Of a DNA stretch of 64,000 nucleotides, positions 38,238 through 49,433 are shown one piece after another; the stretch's first letter is position 1, and each line of letters starts with the position of its first letter. Location: contig CM028931.1 of assembly GCA_016801845.1 (NCBI GenBank), forward strand, positions 20,324,302 to 20,388,301, in the 5' to 3' direction. Source of the stretch: Polydactylus sextarius. Lineage: Eukaryota > Chordata > Actinopteri > Polynemidae. A model generated the notes under the pieces. The model was not told the origin of the DNA, ran no database searches, and worked only from the letters and a program-made list of their open reading frames with translations. The position numbers and the translations under genes were made by a program.

Positions 38238-39606
38238 ATGGTTCAAATAGTTATAAGGTAAGAAACGTTTTATTTTATGTTTATATTTATTTTATAGGCG
38301 GGATTTTTTTCGATATTATATAAGATTTATTATACCGGTAAAACGGTATTTATCGTTTTGTTTTACATTTAGTGCAGCATGAGAATTTATTATTTTTATT
38401 ATTTTTTTAAAACATTTTTTGTAAAATATAGTTCTAACACTTGTAGTTTAAACTTAATATTTATCTAAAATAATTATATGTAATAAATAAAGGACTAGCC
38501 TATATAATTATAGATAATATAACAATATTTTAAAAATATTTCTAAAAGTTTAATGCATAAATACACTATATACTGATATTTTTTAGATATTGAAATATTG
38601 TTTTAACTTGAAATAATTATACAAAAATATATGTATATAAAGCATTAATTAATTACTAACTACTTACTTATTAATTACTAACTCAAAATAACATGAACTG
38701 AGTAATTAAGTTAACTAAGTAAAATACTTACAAAAATAACATAAAATATATCAAATTAAATAAATTATATAGGTTGCAATGATTAAGAAATAACTACCGA
38801 TTTTTAAATGAATAAATGTTACACATGAATATTTTTTGTTTTTAGATTTTTTTTTCTTTGTATGTTATTTTCATCAATCCCAGAGACAAAGACAGAAATC
38901 GTGCTAATAATTAGATAAGTAAATAAATAATTATTTTTCTATCGTGACACATATATTTATACTATAATCTTATGTCTGCTGGTCCAGAGGCAGCGTGGAC
39001 GGCATCAGTCCTCCTGAGTGGCTCCTCATCGAGCTCCAGGGAGAAATGATTTCCAGACACAACTCTGGTTTGGCCGGAAACATGATGGGAGACCTTGTTT
39101 ACACCAAAGAGGTAGAGTGAAACAAAGATTACCACTTGTACAATTAACTAAAATTATTGTATTTGTGTTTTATTTATTTATTTTTCATTTTAATTCATTT
39201 AGAAAAGTATTTTTTATTTCTGTTGTTTGTAAATTAAAGCAAATTTTAACGATTTTTATTGTATTTTTAAATTAATTTTTTTTGTCTGTTTTCGTTTATT
39301 TTTAACTCTTAATAACAATTTTCTTGTTGAGCGTATTGACCTGTAGTTCTACGTGTCGACCACCAGGGGGTGCCGGTTCTCATCGTTGGTCACCACATCC
39401 TCTACGGGAAACAGGTCAAACTGGAGAAACACTTCGCCGTCCTCACCAGACGTCCGACTCCTGGCGACGACAACGCCGACGTTTCCATGGAAACGGATCG
39501 ACAAACATCGACCAAGTCGTACTCGGTTTGCGCTCTGATCAAACGGAAGTTGATTTTTAAAACTCGACCGAAACCGATCATCACCAACGTCCCCAAGAAA
39601 GTTTAA
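38238..39606 (+). CDS. chtf8: Chromosome transmission fidelity factor 8, complete
   Basis: Three exons at 38238-38257, 38988-39111 and 39367-39606 (stop TAA 39604-39606) give 127 residues; human CHTF8 is 121. It starts MVQIVI, contains WLLIELQGE, GLAGNMMGDLVYTKE, GVPVLIVGHHILYGK and FAVLTRRPTPGDD, and ends FKTRPKPIITNVPKKV, all typical of the family. Known role: Ctf8 joins Dcc1 and Ctf18 in an alternative replication factor C that loads PCNA and supports sister-chromatid cohesion in the nucleus. The third exon must use the AG at 39365-39366, because the upstream AG at 39345-39346 would add 20 nt and break the frame. The gene is divergent to utp4. Confidence 0.95.
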
Positions 39607-39703
39607 AGTTGTTGTTATTGTATATAAATATGTTGTATAATAGTGTTTGTGTTGATCAATACTGTCGATCTGAAACTGGTTCAAATGATATTTATCAATA
39701 ATC

Positions 39704-39709
39704 AATAAA
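39704..39709 (+). terminator. chtf8: chtf8 polyadenylation signal (AATAAA)
   Basis: AATAAA lies about 100 nt after the chtf8 stop codon, in a T- and GT-containing context, and is the first canonical signal. Confidence 0.65.
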
Positions 39710-39879
39710 TGAATCTTTGGAAGTTTGAATGTTTCATCAGATTCTTAGAAATAAATGAAACTTTGTGAATCTTGTTTCAGAAACAAACTTCTGTTATTTA
39801 CAACTACTACTACTAGTATTAATAGTAGTACAACTAACATTACTACTACTTCAACTACCAGAGATGTATTGACAGGTGT

Positions 39880-40920
39880 ATTTACCCATTAGCCCATGCT
39901 AACTGCTAACAGCTAACATCTAGCATCCAACAGCTAGCAGTTAACACCTAGCAGATAGCAGGTAACATCTAGCAGATAACAGCTAACAACTAGCTGCTAA
40001 CAGCCAACACCTAGCAAATAGCAGCTAACATCTAGCATCCAATAGCTAGCAGTTAACAGATAGCAGGTAACATCTAGCAGCCAACAGCTAACATCTAGCA
40101 TCCAATAGCTAGCATCTAACATCTAGCAGATAACCACTAACATCTAGCAGCTAACAGCAACTAACAGCCAACACCCAGCAAATAGCAGCTAAAAGCTAAC
40201 ATCCAATAGCTAGCAGTTAACAGATAGCAGGTACATCTAGCAGATAACAGCTAACATCTAGCAGCTATTAGCCAACAGCTAACAACTAGCTGCTTATACA
40301 TAGCAGCTAACACCTAGCAAATAGCAGCTAACATCTAATAGCCAACAGCTAACATCTAGCATCCAATAGCTAGCAGGTAACATCTAGCAGCCAACAGCTA
40401 ACATCTAGCATCCAATAGCTAGCATCTAACATCTAGCAGATAACCACTAACATCTAGCAGCTAACAACTAGCTGCTAACAGCAACTAACAGCCAACACCC
40501 AGCAAATAGCAGCTAAAAGCTAACATCCAATAGCTAGCAGTTAACACCTAGCAGATAGCAGGTACATCTAGCAGATAACAGCTAACATCTAGCAGCTATT
40601 AGCCAACAGCTAACAACTAGCTGCTTATACATAGCAGCTAACACCTAGCAAATAGCAGCTAACATCTAATAGCCAACAGCTAACATCTAGCATACAATAG
40701 CAAGCAGTTAACAGATAGCAGCTAACATCTAGCAGCTAACCGCTAACATCAAGCAACTAACAGCCAACATCTAGCAGCCAACATCTACCATCCAATAGCT
40801 AGCAGTTAACACCTAGCAGATGGCAGCTAACATCTAGCTTCCAGCAGCTAGCAGATAACAGCTAACATCTAGCAGCTTACCGCCACCAGCTAGTAGCTAA
40901 CATTTAGTAGCTAACAGCCT
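39880..40920. repeat. TAGC/GCTA-word minisatellite with a 331-bp higher-order duplication
   Basis: About 1 kb of drifting 12-25-bp units such as CAGCTAACATCTAGCAGATA and CATCCAATAGCTAGCAGTTA. A landmark, TGCTTATACATAGCAGCTAA, occurs at 40291 and again at 40622, and the sequence between is largely duplicated, giving a second-level period of 331 bp. It lies just downstream of chtf8 and has no coding potential. Confidence 0.9.
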
Positions 40921-41539
40921 CTGATCCTGAGTCTTCAAGTGAATCTCGCCCAAAAACACAAAATAAAACGTGACAAACCTCCAGTGAGAAACTCAACAAC
41001 ATCTTTTAAAGTAAAATAAACTTCTTTTTTTTTTCTAGCTACAATCAGAGTGAATCTTTCATAAACTGATGGAGAAATAAAAACATGAATCAGACGTTTG
41101 TTTTTTGTTTGTTGGACGTTGAGGTCAAACCTCCGGCAGTAAAAACAAAAACTCAACTTCGCTAATGAATGACCCGATTCATTCGTTTTTCAAGTCGTAC
41201 CTTTAAAAAAAAAAACATGTTCCAGTTATTTAAATTGGTGACATTTCTCACATAACCTCACGTCTCTGAATGAAACAGATCTTCATCTGTGTTCACGTCT
41301 CAGACAAATAAAGTCGCTTTTCAAGAAGGTGGGAACTCAATCACTTCTTAAAAGGAACAAGTTCTTAGATGTCGGCAAGAAAACAAGACTATTTAAAGCT
41401 ACGGTACCTTCTTTTTTTGTGCTATAGTTGCATTTATAAGACAAGAGGTTTAATTCATCATCTGAACATCTTGGTGATGACGCAAAACATTTCGTAACTT
41501 AACAGCTGCTAAAGAGAAATTTGAATCCAGAGTCTGTTT
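40921..41539. other. Intergenic sequence, no feature recognised
   Basis: AT-rich unique sequence between the chtf8 minisatellite and the foldback cluster. Short open frames show no recognisable protein. Confidence 0.6.
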
Positions 41540-41640
41540 CACCAGGTTCTAACAATGAAAGTAAATGGGGCAGTCAGCCAAACGTATATAAACTCATTTT
41601 TTAACCACTAATAAAGCTCAAAATATCCTACACATAAACT
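41540..41640 (-). repeat. Local dispersed repeat R1, copy 2 (reverse)
   Basis: AACAATGAAAGTAAATGGGG, TTAACCACTAATAAAGCTCA and CCTACACATAAACTGAAC are the reverse complement of the R1 unit. An internal segment (the tract around the AAGTGAAGTG phrase) is deleted. Confidence 0.75.
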
Positions 41641-42110
41641 GAACAACTGGTGATGGAGGGTGTTTCACATCAGCAGATTCATCATTTTCCTAAATAATAG
41701 GTCAACGTGTCCGTGAAGAGTGAGAAAAATGATGAATCTGCTGATCTGGAACACCCTTCGTCTCCAGTTGTAAATGAAGGGTGGTCTAAATGGACCACCC
41801 TTAGCAACAGCAGCTTGTAAACCAACAATAACGACAGGTAGACTCACAACAATCCACAACTGTAGGGTAGTACATGTCTTATTTTCATAACAGCTGATGA
41901 TGAAGGGTGTTCCAGATCAGCAGATTCATCATTTTTCTCAGTCTTCACAGACTCATCGGGTTGTCATTCAGGAAAATAATGAATCTGCTGATGTGGAACA
42001 ACCTTCATCACCAGTTGCTATGAAAACAAGATGTTGGGTGAGTTAGTGATGAGTGTACTACCCTCGGGTTGTGAAGTGTTGTGAGTAAGTCTTGTAAAAC
42101 AGTGTTTTTA
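41640..42110. repeat. Foldback element F1, copy 1 (nested inverted repeats)
   Basis: The arm AACTGGTGATGAAGGGTGTT plus CCAGATCAGCAGATTCATCA appears in both orientations (about 41645, 41725, 41890 and 41975). The outer phrase GTAGACTCACAACA is mirrored by GTTGTGAGTAAGTC. The internal loops differ. It runs into R1 copy 3 on the right. No coding sequence. Confidence 0.75.
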
Positions 42111-42325
42111 ATAAACTCTGGGTTCACTTACTAAGTTATCAATACTTCAGTTTATGTGTAGGGACCCTATTCATGCTACTGCTGAAGTGAAGTGATATTT
42201 TGAGCTTTATTAGTGGTTAAAACATGACAATTTAGATACATTTAGCTGGCTGCCCCATTTACTTTCATTGTTAACTAAAAGACGGTCAAACTCGATTTTA
42301 CTTCGATCAACGTAAAGTATCACTC
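42090..42325 (+). repeat. Local dispersed repeat R1, copy 3
   Basis: Full-looking copy: AACTCTGGGTTCACTTACTA, GTGTAGGGACCCTATTCATG, the common core, then GACGGTCAAACTCGATTTTA. It is inverted relative to copy 4, about 1 kb away. Confidence 0.8.
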
Positions 42326-42329
42326 GAGG

Positions 42330-43290
42330 GCGAGTTTGAATCATTGACATGGTGGAAAAACTGGGTTCAACTAACACCAGACCATCACTTTAAGTACACT
42401 AAATACTAAATACTAGATACTTTAAGACTTTTACGTGAGGATCATTCAGTTCCTGTTCTCTTTTTTTTAAATATATACATTTCCTGCATAACTGCAGTGA
42501 TCCTAGTTTGACTCTTTCTGCTTTTGGTCTTCAAGATGTGATCAAAATATCGACAAAACAAAAACAGCAAGGGTTGGAAAATACCATGGCAGTCGTTCGA
42601 GTATGAATGGGGAGGATTGTGTCAAAAACAGAACGAATTTTTAATGAATCAACTAGGAAAGTTCCAGTATCCTGATGCTGCGAATCCCCAACAAAACAAG
42701 ATGCTGCGTCGCTCGAAAGAAGGAAACAAACAAACCTACAAACACAGTTTCACTTTAATGTAATGTAACGTTCAAGTTTAAACTCATACAGCCCCCAACC
42801 AAAAAAAAAAAAAAAAACATAACTTAAAAACAAAAAAAGAGGAAATGTCCACAGCTCAAAGAAATCTTCTTTGGTTTTCAGTCTTTAACTTCCCCCAGTT
42901 GTCGGTGGAATGAATGGAGTGTACGTTAAAACGACACCAATGTCCCGTCTTTTAAGAAAATAAAGTCAAGTAGTAAAACTTAACCATAATTTGGCACCTG
43001 TACACTATAAAAAAAAAAAAAAAAAAGAAGAAACGTTTAAGTAATTGACCCCACCGGTAACTTTAAGCTGAGAATTTGGACCACGATGTACAACGGCAAT
43101 AACTTAGTGTTTTGTTTTTTTTTTTTTGTTTGTTTGTTTGTTTGTTTTTTTTTGACGCTGCTCAACAGCACCAAAAATGTTTTACAACTGCATGTTTGTA
43201 AGATTGTCAGATCTGGTAAAATTATATAAATACAGCCGGAGCAGATGATTGTGCTGAGATCAAGGCGGCCAAGAATCAATAATCAATATT
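42330..43290. other. Intergenic sequence, no feature recognised
   Basis: AT-rich unique sequence with poly-A runs at about 42800-42817 and 43010-43026 and a (TTTG)n patch near 43129-43146. No gene or RNA was recognised. Confidence 0.6.
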
Positions 43291-43292
43291 TT

Positions 43293-43520
43293 ACGTCGGT
43301 CGGAGTAATATTGAGTTTGACCGTCTTATAGCTAACAATGAAAGTAAATGGGGCAGCCAGCCAAACGTATATAAACTGTCATTTTTTAACCACTAATAAA
43401 GCTCAAAATATCACTTGACTTCAGCAGTAGCATGAATAGGGTCCCTACACATAAACTGAAGTATTGATACCTTAGTAAGTGAACCCAGAGTTTATTAAAA
43501 AACACTGTTGAAAATGATGA
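43293..43520 (-). repeat. Local dispersed repeat R1, copy 4 (reverse)
   Basis: Reverse complement of copy 3 over about 230 bp, including GAATAGGGTCCCTACACATA and GTGAACCCAGAGTTTATTAA. Copies 3 and 4 make a large inverted pair around 42330-43290. Confidence 0.8.
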
Positions 43521-44120
43521 ATCTGCTGATCTGTAACACCCTTTATCACCAGTTTTATACGAAAAAAAGATATTGGGTAAGTTATTGACTAAGTTAAGTT
43601 ATTGATGCATGTACTACCCTGCGGTTGTGGAGTGTTTGTGAGTCTATCTGTTAGCTAAGCTAACAAGTTGCTAAGTGTGTTCCAGATTCATCATTTTCCT
43701 TGCTTTTCATGGACATGGACGAATCTGCACATCTAGACCACCCCTCATCACTAGACCTTCACCCTGCTTCCTCTGTGCCAAAATGAATCCAAAAATGCAA
43801 AATGTCCGCCAGACTACAGCCACAATCTTTGCTATCTGGGAAAATATAATTTTTTTTTTGCTTTGTTTTTTCCTGAAAGTGACAAAAAATGAGCAGATGC
43901 TTAGCTAACAAGCTGTAAAACAACAATAATAACAGGTAGACTCACAACACTCCACAACCTGAGGGTAGTACACGCATCACTAACTCACCCAACATCTTGT
44001 TTTCATAGCAACTGGTGATGAAGGGTGTTCCAGATCAGCAGATTCATCATTTTCCTAAACAACAGGCTGATGTGTTCGTGAACAGCAAGAAAAATGATGA
44101 ATCTGCTGATCTGGAACACC
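43515..44120. repeat. Foldback element F1, copy 2 (rearranged)
   Basis: Contains the F1 arms at about 43517-43555 and 44010-44120 (CAACTGGTGATGAAGGGTGT ... AATGATGAATCTGCTGATCT), plus the mirrored phrases ACTACCCTGCGGTTGTGGAG and ACTCCACAACCTGAGGGTAG. A stretch of unrelated sequence with poly-T separates the halves. Confidence 0.7.
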
Positions 44121-44340
44121 CCAAGTTACTCTGGGTTTATGTGTAGGGACCCTATTCATGCTACTGCTGAAGTGAAGTGATATTTTGAGCTTTATTAGTG
44201 GTTAAAAAATGACAATTTATATACGTTTGGCTGACTGCCCCATTTACTTTCATTGTTAACTATTTGGTTGTGAAAACAAAAGACGGTCAAACTCGATATT
44301 ACTTCAACCAACGTAAAATATCTCTAGAGGGGGTGTTTGA
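44120..44340 (+). repeat. Local dispersed repeat R1, copy 5
   Basis: TGTGTAGGGACCCTATTCAT, the common core and AAAGACGGTCAAACTCGATA; it directly follows an F1 arm, as copy 3 does. Confidence 0.8.
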
Positions 44341-45377
44341 CTCGCATTCAACTTGCATGTATTAAAAGAAGTTGTAGTTGTAGTTTTCACCCAGAAAATA
44401 ATCTCAATCTGCTGGAGTGCGATGTGTTTAAGGAAGTGATTCTTTTCAAATTCAGGAAATATCACAGTTTTAAAGCCCCGGTAAAGTCTTGTCTTAGCGG
44501 GGAATTTATCAGTTTGGTCTATTTTTTCAAAGCTGCCCTCTTAGTTTGCTAGCTTGCTAGCTAGCTTGCTAGATAAAAGCATAAAAAAAACATTCAGGAA
44601 ATTGTAGTTTTTCCTCAGAAATCTGAAACCCATTGATGCAAAAAGACTTCACGTGCGCGGTACAGAAACTTTTGCGAATTTACCGTAAATGACACGCATG
44701 CAGGCTAGCTTAGCTCAGATGGTAGCTACGTAGCTGCAGCTGAAGTTTCTAGTTTCTAGAGAAGCATAAACTTGTGTTGCCAAAAAACGCAGAAATTTAC
44801 TGGGTTTTTTTTTTTTTTTTAGGGATATCAGGGGGCAGTGTTTCTGCACTTTACTGAAGATTTATAAAGTGCGACGTGATGGAGGGAGGGTCGTCTGGGG
44901 CTCGGCTAAAGTCTAAAAGACTTCTACTTATACTTCTGCATAGAATCAACACTAGAGACCTACATCATCACAAGAGTTTAGACTTGTAGTACACTAGTCT
45001 GTAATTACACCAAAATACTAGTCGGTGCTATAAACGAACACTGCCGTTAGCGACGGACGACTGTCTTAAAGCCACAGAACGCCGTTTGGTTCAAGCTGAC
45101 GGCAAAATAAATAATCGCGTCCACAAAGTAAGTCGTGAAATAAATACTACAATAAATAATTTCTGACTCTTGATACTTGAACTCTTTCACCGTCTTCCAG
45201 AACCACAGTCTCCGACTTTGGAGGTACCGACTCTCAGGACGTCCACCATTGGAGTATTTCTAGACATTGGGGTAAAACCCAGATGAATGGATGGATGCAT
45301 GTCAATCAGCAACTGCTGTCGGCTACGTACAGAATTGATTCTACGCAGAAATATAAATTAGCTTTAACCCAACTGTT
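44341..45377. other. Intergenic sequence, no gene recognised
   Basis: Mostly unique AT-rich DNA with a short GCTAGCTTGCTAGCTAGC patch near 44549-44567 and a poly-T run near 44804-44820. A 71-codon open frame at 44337-44552 starts inside R1 and matches nothing known to me. Confidence 0.55.
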
Positions 45378-45591
45378 GTTGAATCTGAGGCGACTGGACT
45401 GTTTTAGATTGTTGAAGATGTTTCGTCTTCATCCAAGAGTTTTCTTCAGGTCTGAGGTTCTGATCAAAACTTCCGGTCTGGTCCGATGGTTTGATCAGGT
45501 CTGATCAGAACTTCTTCAAAACCGATGGTCTCTTGGATAAAGACGAAACATTTCCAACAATTTTCAACGGTCCAGTCTCCTCAGATTCAAC
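45378..45591. repeat. 214-bp inverted-repeat element (foldback) near the has3 3' end
   Basis: The left arm from 45378 starts GTTGAATCTGAGGCGACTGG and the right arm ends at 45591 as its reverse complement (CAGTCTCCTCAGATTCAAC). Inner phrases AAGATGTTTCGTCTTCATCC and GGATAAAGACGAAACATTT also pair. Arms are about 60 nt with scattered mismatches and an asymmetric loop. This arm sequence is a familiar dispersed repeat in fish genomes. Confidence 0.85.
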
Positions 45592-46295
45592 TTCTTCAGA
45601 CACGATGACGTGGACGAACGAGGACTCCCACAGACGACCCAACTGCTGGTTTCCTTCAGATTGTGAAGCTTTCGTGAGTATCGTCAAGTCGCTGAAGAAA
45701 CTAGGCCAACACACCGAGAAGAGTTCAACATTCACATACTGTTTTTTTGTTTTTTTTTCCCCATTTGTGCCAAGTCAGGTCTTTAAAAAGCACCACCATC
45801 TAAAAATGTACGTTTAATTCATTTATCTAAAAATACGAGTGCTCTGACTAATCGGAAAGAAAAAGAACATGAAAAACGGACTTTTCCTGCATCTTTAACC
45901 TCGACGTTTACCCATAAACTACCTAATGTTCTTCTGAGCACGTCGTTGAACACTTCAGTTCCGTTTTGGTTTGGCTTGTATTTTTTTTTTTTTTTTTTGT
46001 TTTTGTTTTTTTTTTCAACGTGAAGCACCATTGAGAATGATAGAAATGGGGATCGCTGTATGGAATCCAGTCCAGGTAGATTCGCCCCCCCCCCTTCCCG
46101 TTGCTTGTTTTTTTTATTTTTCTTTTCTTTCAGATTCACACCGTTTTAGCACCAGTGACGACGATGTGAGTGGCTTCCTGCTTCACAGCTCATCACTCTC
46201 GCAGTGCACGGGGGGTCAACTCGGACCTCGCTGGAATCGTAACCGACGTGCGACAAAAACGTCGTGAAACGGCATCTCCGGTTTACGCTACCGTT
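45592..46295 (-). other. has3: Probable has3 3' UTR
   Basis: Non-coding sequence downstream of the has3 stop, with a long poly-T/poly-A tract at 45978-46015. A weak AATAAA (TTTATT on plus) lies at 46113-46118, but no clear transcript end is visible. Low-complexity open frames on both strands were not called. Confidence 0.45.
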
Positions 46296-49200
46296 TTACG
46301 CCTCTGCGTACGGCAGGTGATACTGCTCTTCTCTTTTGTTGCACCGTTTCGCTACGATCGCAAGGTAAAGCACCAGCAGGATGAGCCAGTAGCAGGCGTA
46401 TAGTATCGTCCCCGCTATCAGTAAAGCTTTCTCCGTTTCGCTGAATGGTTCCTGTGTTTCGCAGTAAACCGTGTACGCCACGCCGCCGAGCAGCACCATC
46501 GCCCAAACCGTGACGGGTATGGCACCGATCAAGTTGACGACAATCTTCCTCCGTCCCGACGTGCCCCACCCGGCCTTGTTGATGGTGAGCAAGGCGAATA
46601 TTTTGGCAGGGAGCAAGCTGGACATGTAGATGAGCGAGTAAAGCGACATGAAGATCATGACTAAGCTGCCGCGCAGGAAGCAAGCGTAGGTCGCCTTCAC
46701 CATCCCGACGAGTTGGACCGTCAGTAAAAAGAGCAGGATGTTCCAAAGCCTGCCGCGGTAGAAGAGATGGATGACGGTGGCGACCAAGAAGAACGGGAAG
46801 AAGCCGGTGACGACGGACTCGTAGGTCATCCAGAGGCTGTGCTTGTGGAACCACAGGGCGTTGTACAGCCACTCGCGGAAGTACGACTTGCTCCATCGAG
46901 TCTGCTGGTTGAGCCAACGGAGATACTGGGTGGGCGTCTCAGTCTGGCATTGAGATCGCGCCGTGAATTTTGTCTTGTAGCCGAAGCTGAGCACCCGGTT
47001 GGTGAGGTGGCGGTCGTCGCCGAAGCTGCACTTAGAGCCCAGGAAGGTTTGGTGGTACCAGGGCTCCAGAAAACGCTGGAGCAAGGAGTTCCTGTACATC
47101 CCCAACGGGCCACTGATACACTGAACGCATCCGAAGTACGACTGGCAGGCCCGCTCGATGTTGAACGCCATCCAGTAGCGTACGCTGCTGAGGAAGGAGA
47201 TCCAGGAGTCGTACTTGTTGAGAATCTGGAAGGGTAGAGGAAGTTGGGTGAGAAAAATCTTGAATTTCTAATTAAACATAAGCCGATTAGAGTGTTGTAC
47301 CTGTACGTCTCCGCCAACTCCGCCGACCATCGGATCTTCTTCGAGGATCTTCAACATTTCTATGGTACACGCCGGGTCTAGAACTGTGTCCGAGTCGCAC
47401 ACCTGGAATAAAACACAAGGTCAAACATGGGGGTTTGCAGGTGTTGCAGAGTGCTGAGTCCAGTTGCATTAATGCTAAAAAAAAAAAAAAAATCCCACGA
47501 GGGGGGAGGGTAAATGAGAGGCTGCTGACTGACTGACTTCCCAGCTGGTTCAGTTTCAACAATGCAGCGTAATCTTTGACCCACGACGAGGGCCGGGATG
47601 ACACGCAACAGCTGGGAGATCTGTGAAGACTGAGGTGAAGGTCCCACACAGTCCAAGGTCAGTTTGGAAGGAAAATGAATGAATTCTTTATACGATTGGA
47701 CCAGGGAAGACTTTGACTCGACTGTTGTATGTTCAGACAATCACATTCTATCAGTTCATCTATCTCTGGTTCAAACTGTTGGACTAATAGCCGGATACTA
47801 CTTCCAAAAAACAGTAGAGGAAGAAAAGAAACAGATTTTTTTTTTATCTACCTACCTATCTGTCTATAGTTCAGACTTTCTGACTAATTGCAGGAAATCA
47901 TCCTCCAATAAACAGTAGAAGAAGAAAAGATCCATCTATCTATGTATTTATGTCAACATTTAAAGGTTTGTCAAACAAGTTACCAAACCTTACCCAAAAA
48001 CTTAATATCAAACTCCAAAATATAGACATAACTTACAGAACTGCCCCAAAAAGACTCCAAAATACCCCACAGTCAAGACAACAGCCTTTACCTTTTAAGT
48101 AGTGTGGTTAAACCATAACTGACATAAAACAAAACAAAGACCTTCACCTGCTTCCTCTGACAAAACGAAACCAAAAATACCAAACGTCTGCCAGACTAGT
48201 CACAGCATTTAGCTACCTGGGGTTACACCTGAGTGCAACACAAAAAGGAAACCTTGTAAGACAAGATACGATAAGAAAGTTGATCAAGTTGATTGGTCCT
48301 GAAGGCGCGGGTCACCACAATCAATAGTTGTATTGACAGTTTTAGGCCCAATATAGTGTCACCAGAAGCCTTAAAAACAACAAACTTCTAATATCCATTA
48401 AAAAACTGTTTGCTTTACTGCAGTAGCGAATTTCTGTCCTATGATTGTTGGGTTTTATCCAACTCTAGATATTGAGAATTCTTGTTTGTCAGCAATTTGA
48501 AACATAATGTAATATTATAGTATTGAATTATATAACTTGTGGTCAGACCAGAATGAATGGACCTGCAACATCAGAAGTCGTCAGAACAAGAAGTTCTGAT
48601 AGATCTTTGGGTTTAAATTGGCTCTTTTATTATACACACGATATTATATGAACATTTATTTTATTTTGGAATATTTTTATGTCTTTGGTTCTTACCTGCA
48701 CATAGTCCACACTGTCCCCCAGTGCTTTAAAGGCAGTGTACATCACCTCTCGTTTCCCTCCCCATTCCTGCATGATGCAAGAGTACCGACAGCCCCTGAC
48801 CAGTCTTGCGACCCTCGCCGCCTCCTCCATGTGGACCGTGCTCCTCCCTCCACCTCCAACACCACCTCCTCCGCTGCCATCACTATGGTAGTTCCCCTTC
48901 CACACCATACTCCCCGCCTGGTCCGCCCCGCCCATCACTTCCTGGAAAATGTCCATCATGTAGCGATCTTCAGGTCGGTTCCCGTCCACGACGAGCACCA
49001 CCTTCAAACCAGGGAAAGAGATCCGACGGACGCTGCGCAGACACTTCCTCAGGTAGTCGGGGTCCTCCTGGAAGGCGGCGATGCAGAGGGCGACGGATCG
49101 ACGGAGGTGCTGAGGCCGGGCGGGGCTTCTCATTCGTCGATGCTCCAGGAAGGCGAAGAGGCTCTGGAGGAAGAGGTGGAGGGAAAGGAAGGCACCATAG

Positions 49201-49433
49201 AGGCCGAAGGAAAGGTGGTGTTGCTCGGTGTGGATGAACTGGTAGCCTTTATGACGAAAACAACACCGAAATCGGTTAGAAAGTTAGATTTTTATGTGGA
49301 TTTGTTTGTGGATTTTTTTATAAAAATTTAGACGTCAACCTGTGACGTAGGCCAGCAGGATGGTGAAAAGGACCACCGCTGCGAAAAGGGTGGTCACCAC
49401 GATGTTCAGCGCATTCCTGCAGCGAGAGGGCAT
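46296..49433 (-). CDS. has3: Hyaluronan synthase 3, complete
   Basis: Four coding exons, 5' to 3': 49340-49433 (ATG at 49433), 48696-49246, 47301-47402 and 46296-47225 (stop TAA 46296-46298), total 1677 nt, 558 residues; human HAS3 is 553. Two N-terminal membrane segments (about 12-31 and 43-65) precede the cytosolic GT2 domain: VVDGNRPED at 117-125, DSD at 218-220, GDDRHLT at 318-324 and QQTRW at 356-360, the donor- and acceptor-site motifs of processive glycosyltransferases. About five further membrane segments follow. It polymerises UDP-GlcNAc and UDP-GlcA into hyaluronan at the plasma membrane and extrudes it. It is called HAS3 and not HAS1/2 because of its close match to HAS3 and its chtf8/tango6 neighbours. 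Residues 153-168 carry an unusual glycine-rich insertion. An acceptor (CCACCAG) lies directly before the ATG, so a non-coding first exon lies upstream. Confidence 0.97.
47740..47940. repeat. AACAGTAGAAGAAGAAA repeat family, intronic copies
   Basis: Two copies of the unit (GGTTCAAACTGTTGGACTAA..AAAACAGTAGAGGAAGAAAA and TTCAGACTTTCTGACTAATT..AACAGTAGAAGAAGAAAAGA), with ATCTATC tracts between, lie in the intron between has3 exons 2 and 3. The same unit forms the larger array at 49765-50560. Confidence 0.75.
47941..48695. other. has3 intron sequence, nothing recognised
   Basis: AT-rich unique sequence within the long has3 intron between coding exons 2 and 3. No additional exon is possible here, because exon 2 (ending at 48696) and exon 3 join in phase. 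Confidence 0.7.

Noticed and set aside
46288..46917. 209-codon minus-strand open frame overlapping has3
   Set aside because: It is an alternate reading frame of has3 exon 4; the has3 frame carries all family motifs.
46767..47237. 156-codon plus-strand open frame
   Set aside because: It is the antisense shadow of has3 exon 4, favoured by its GC-rich codons.
48618..49331. 237-codon plus-strand open frame
   Set aside because: It is the antisense shadow of has3 exon 2 extended through intron sequence; low-complexity composition and no domain.
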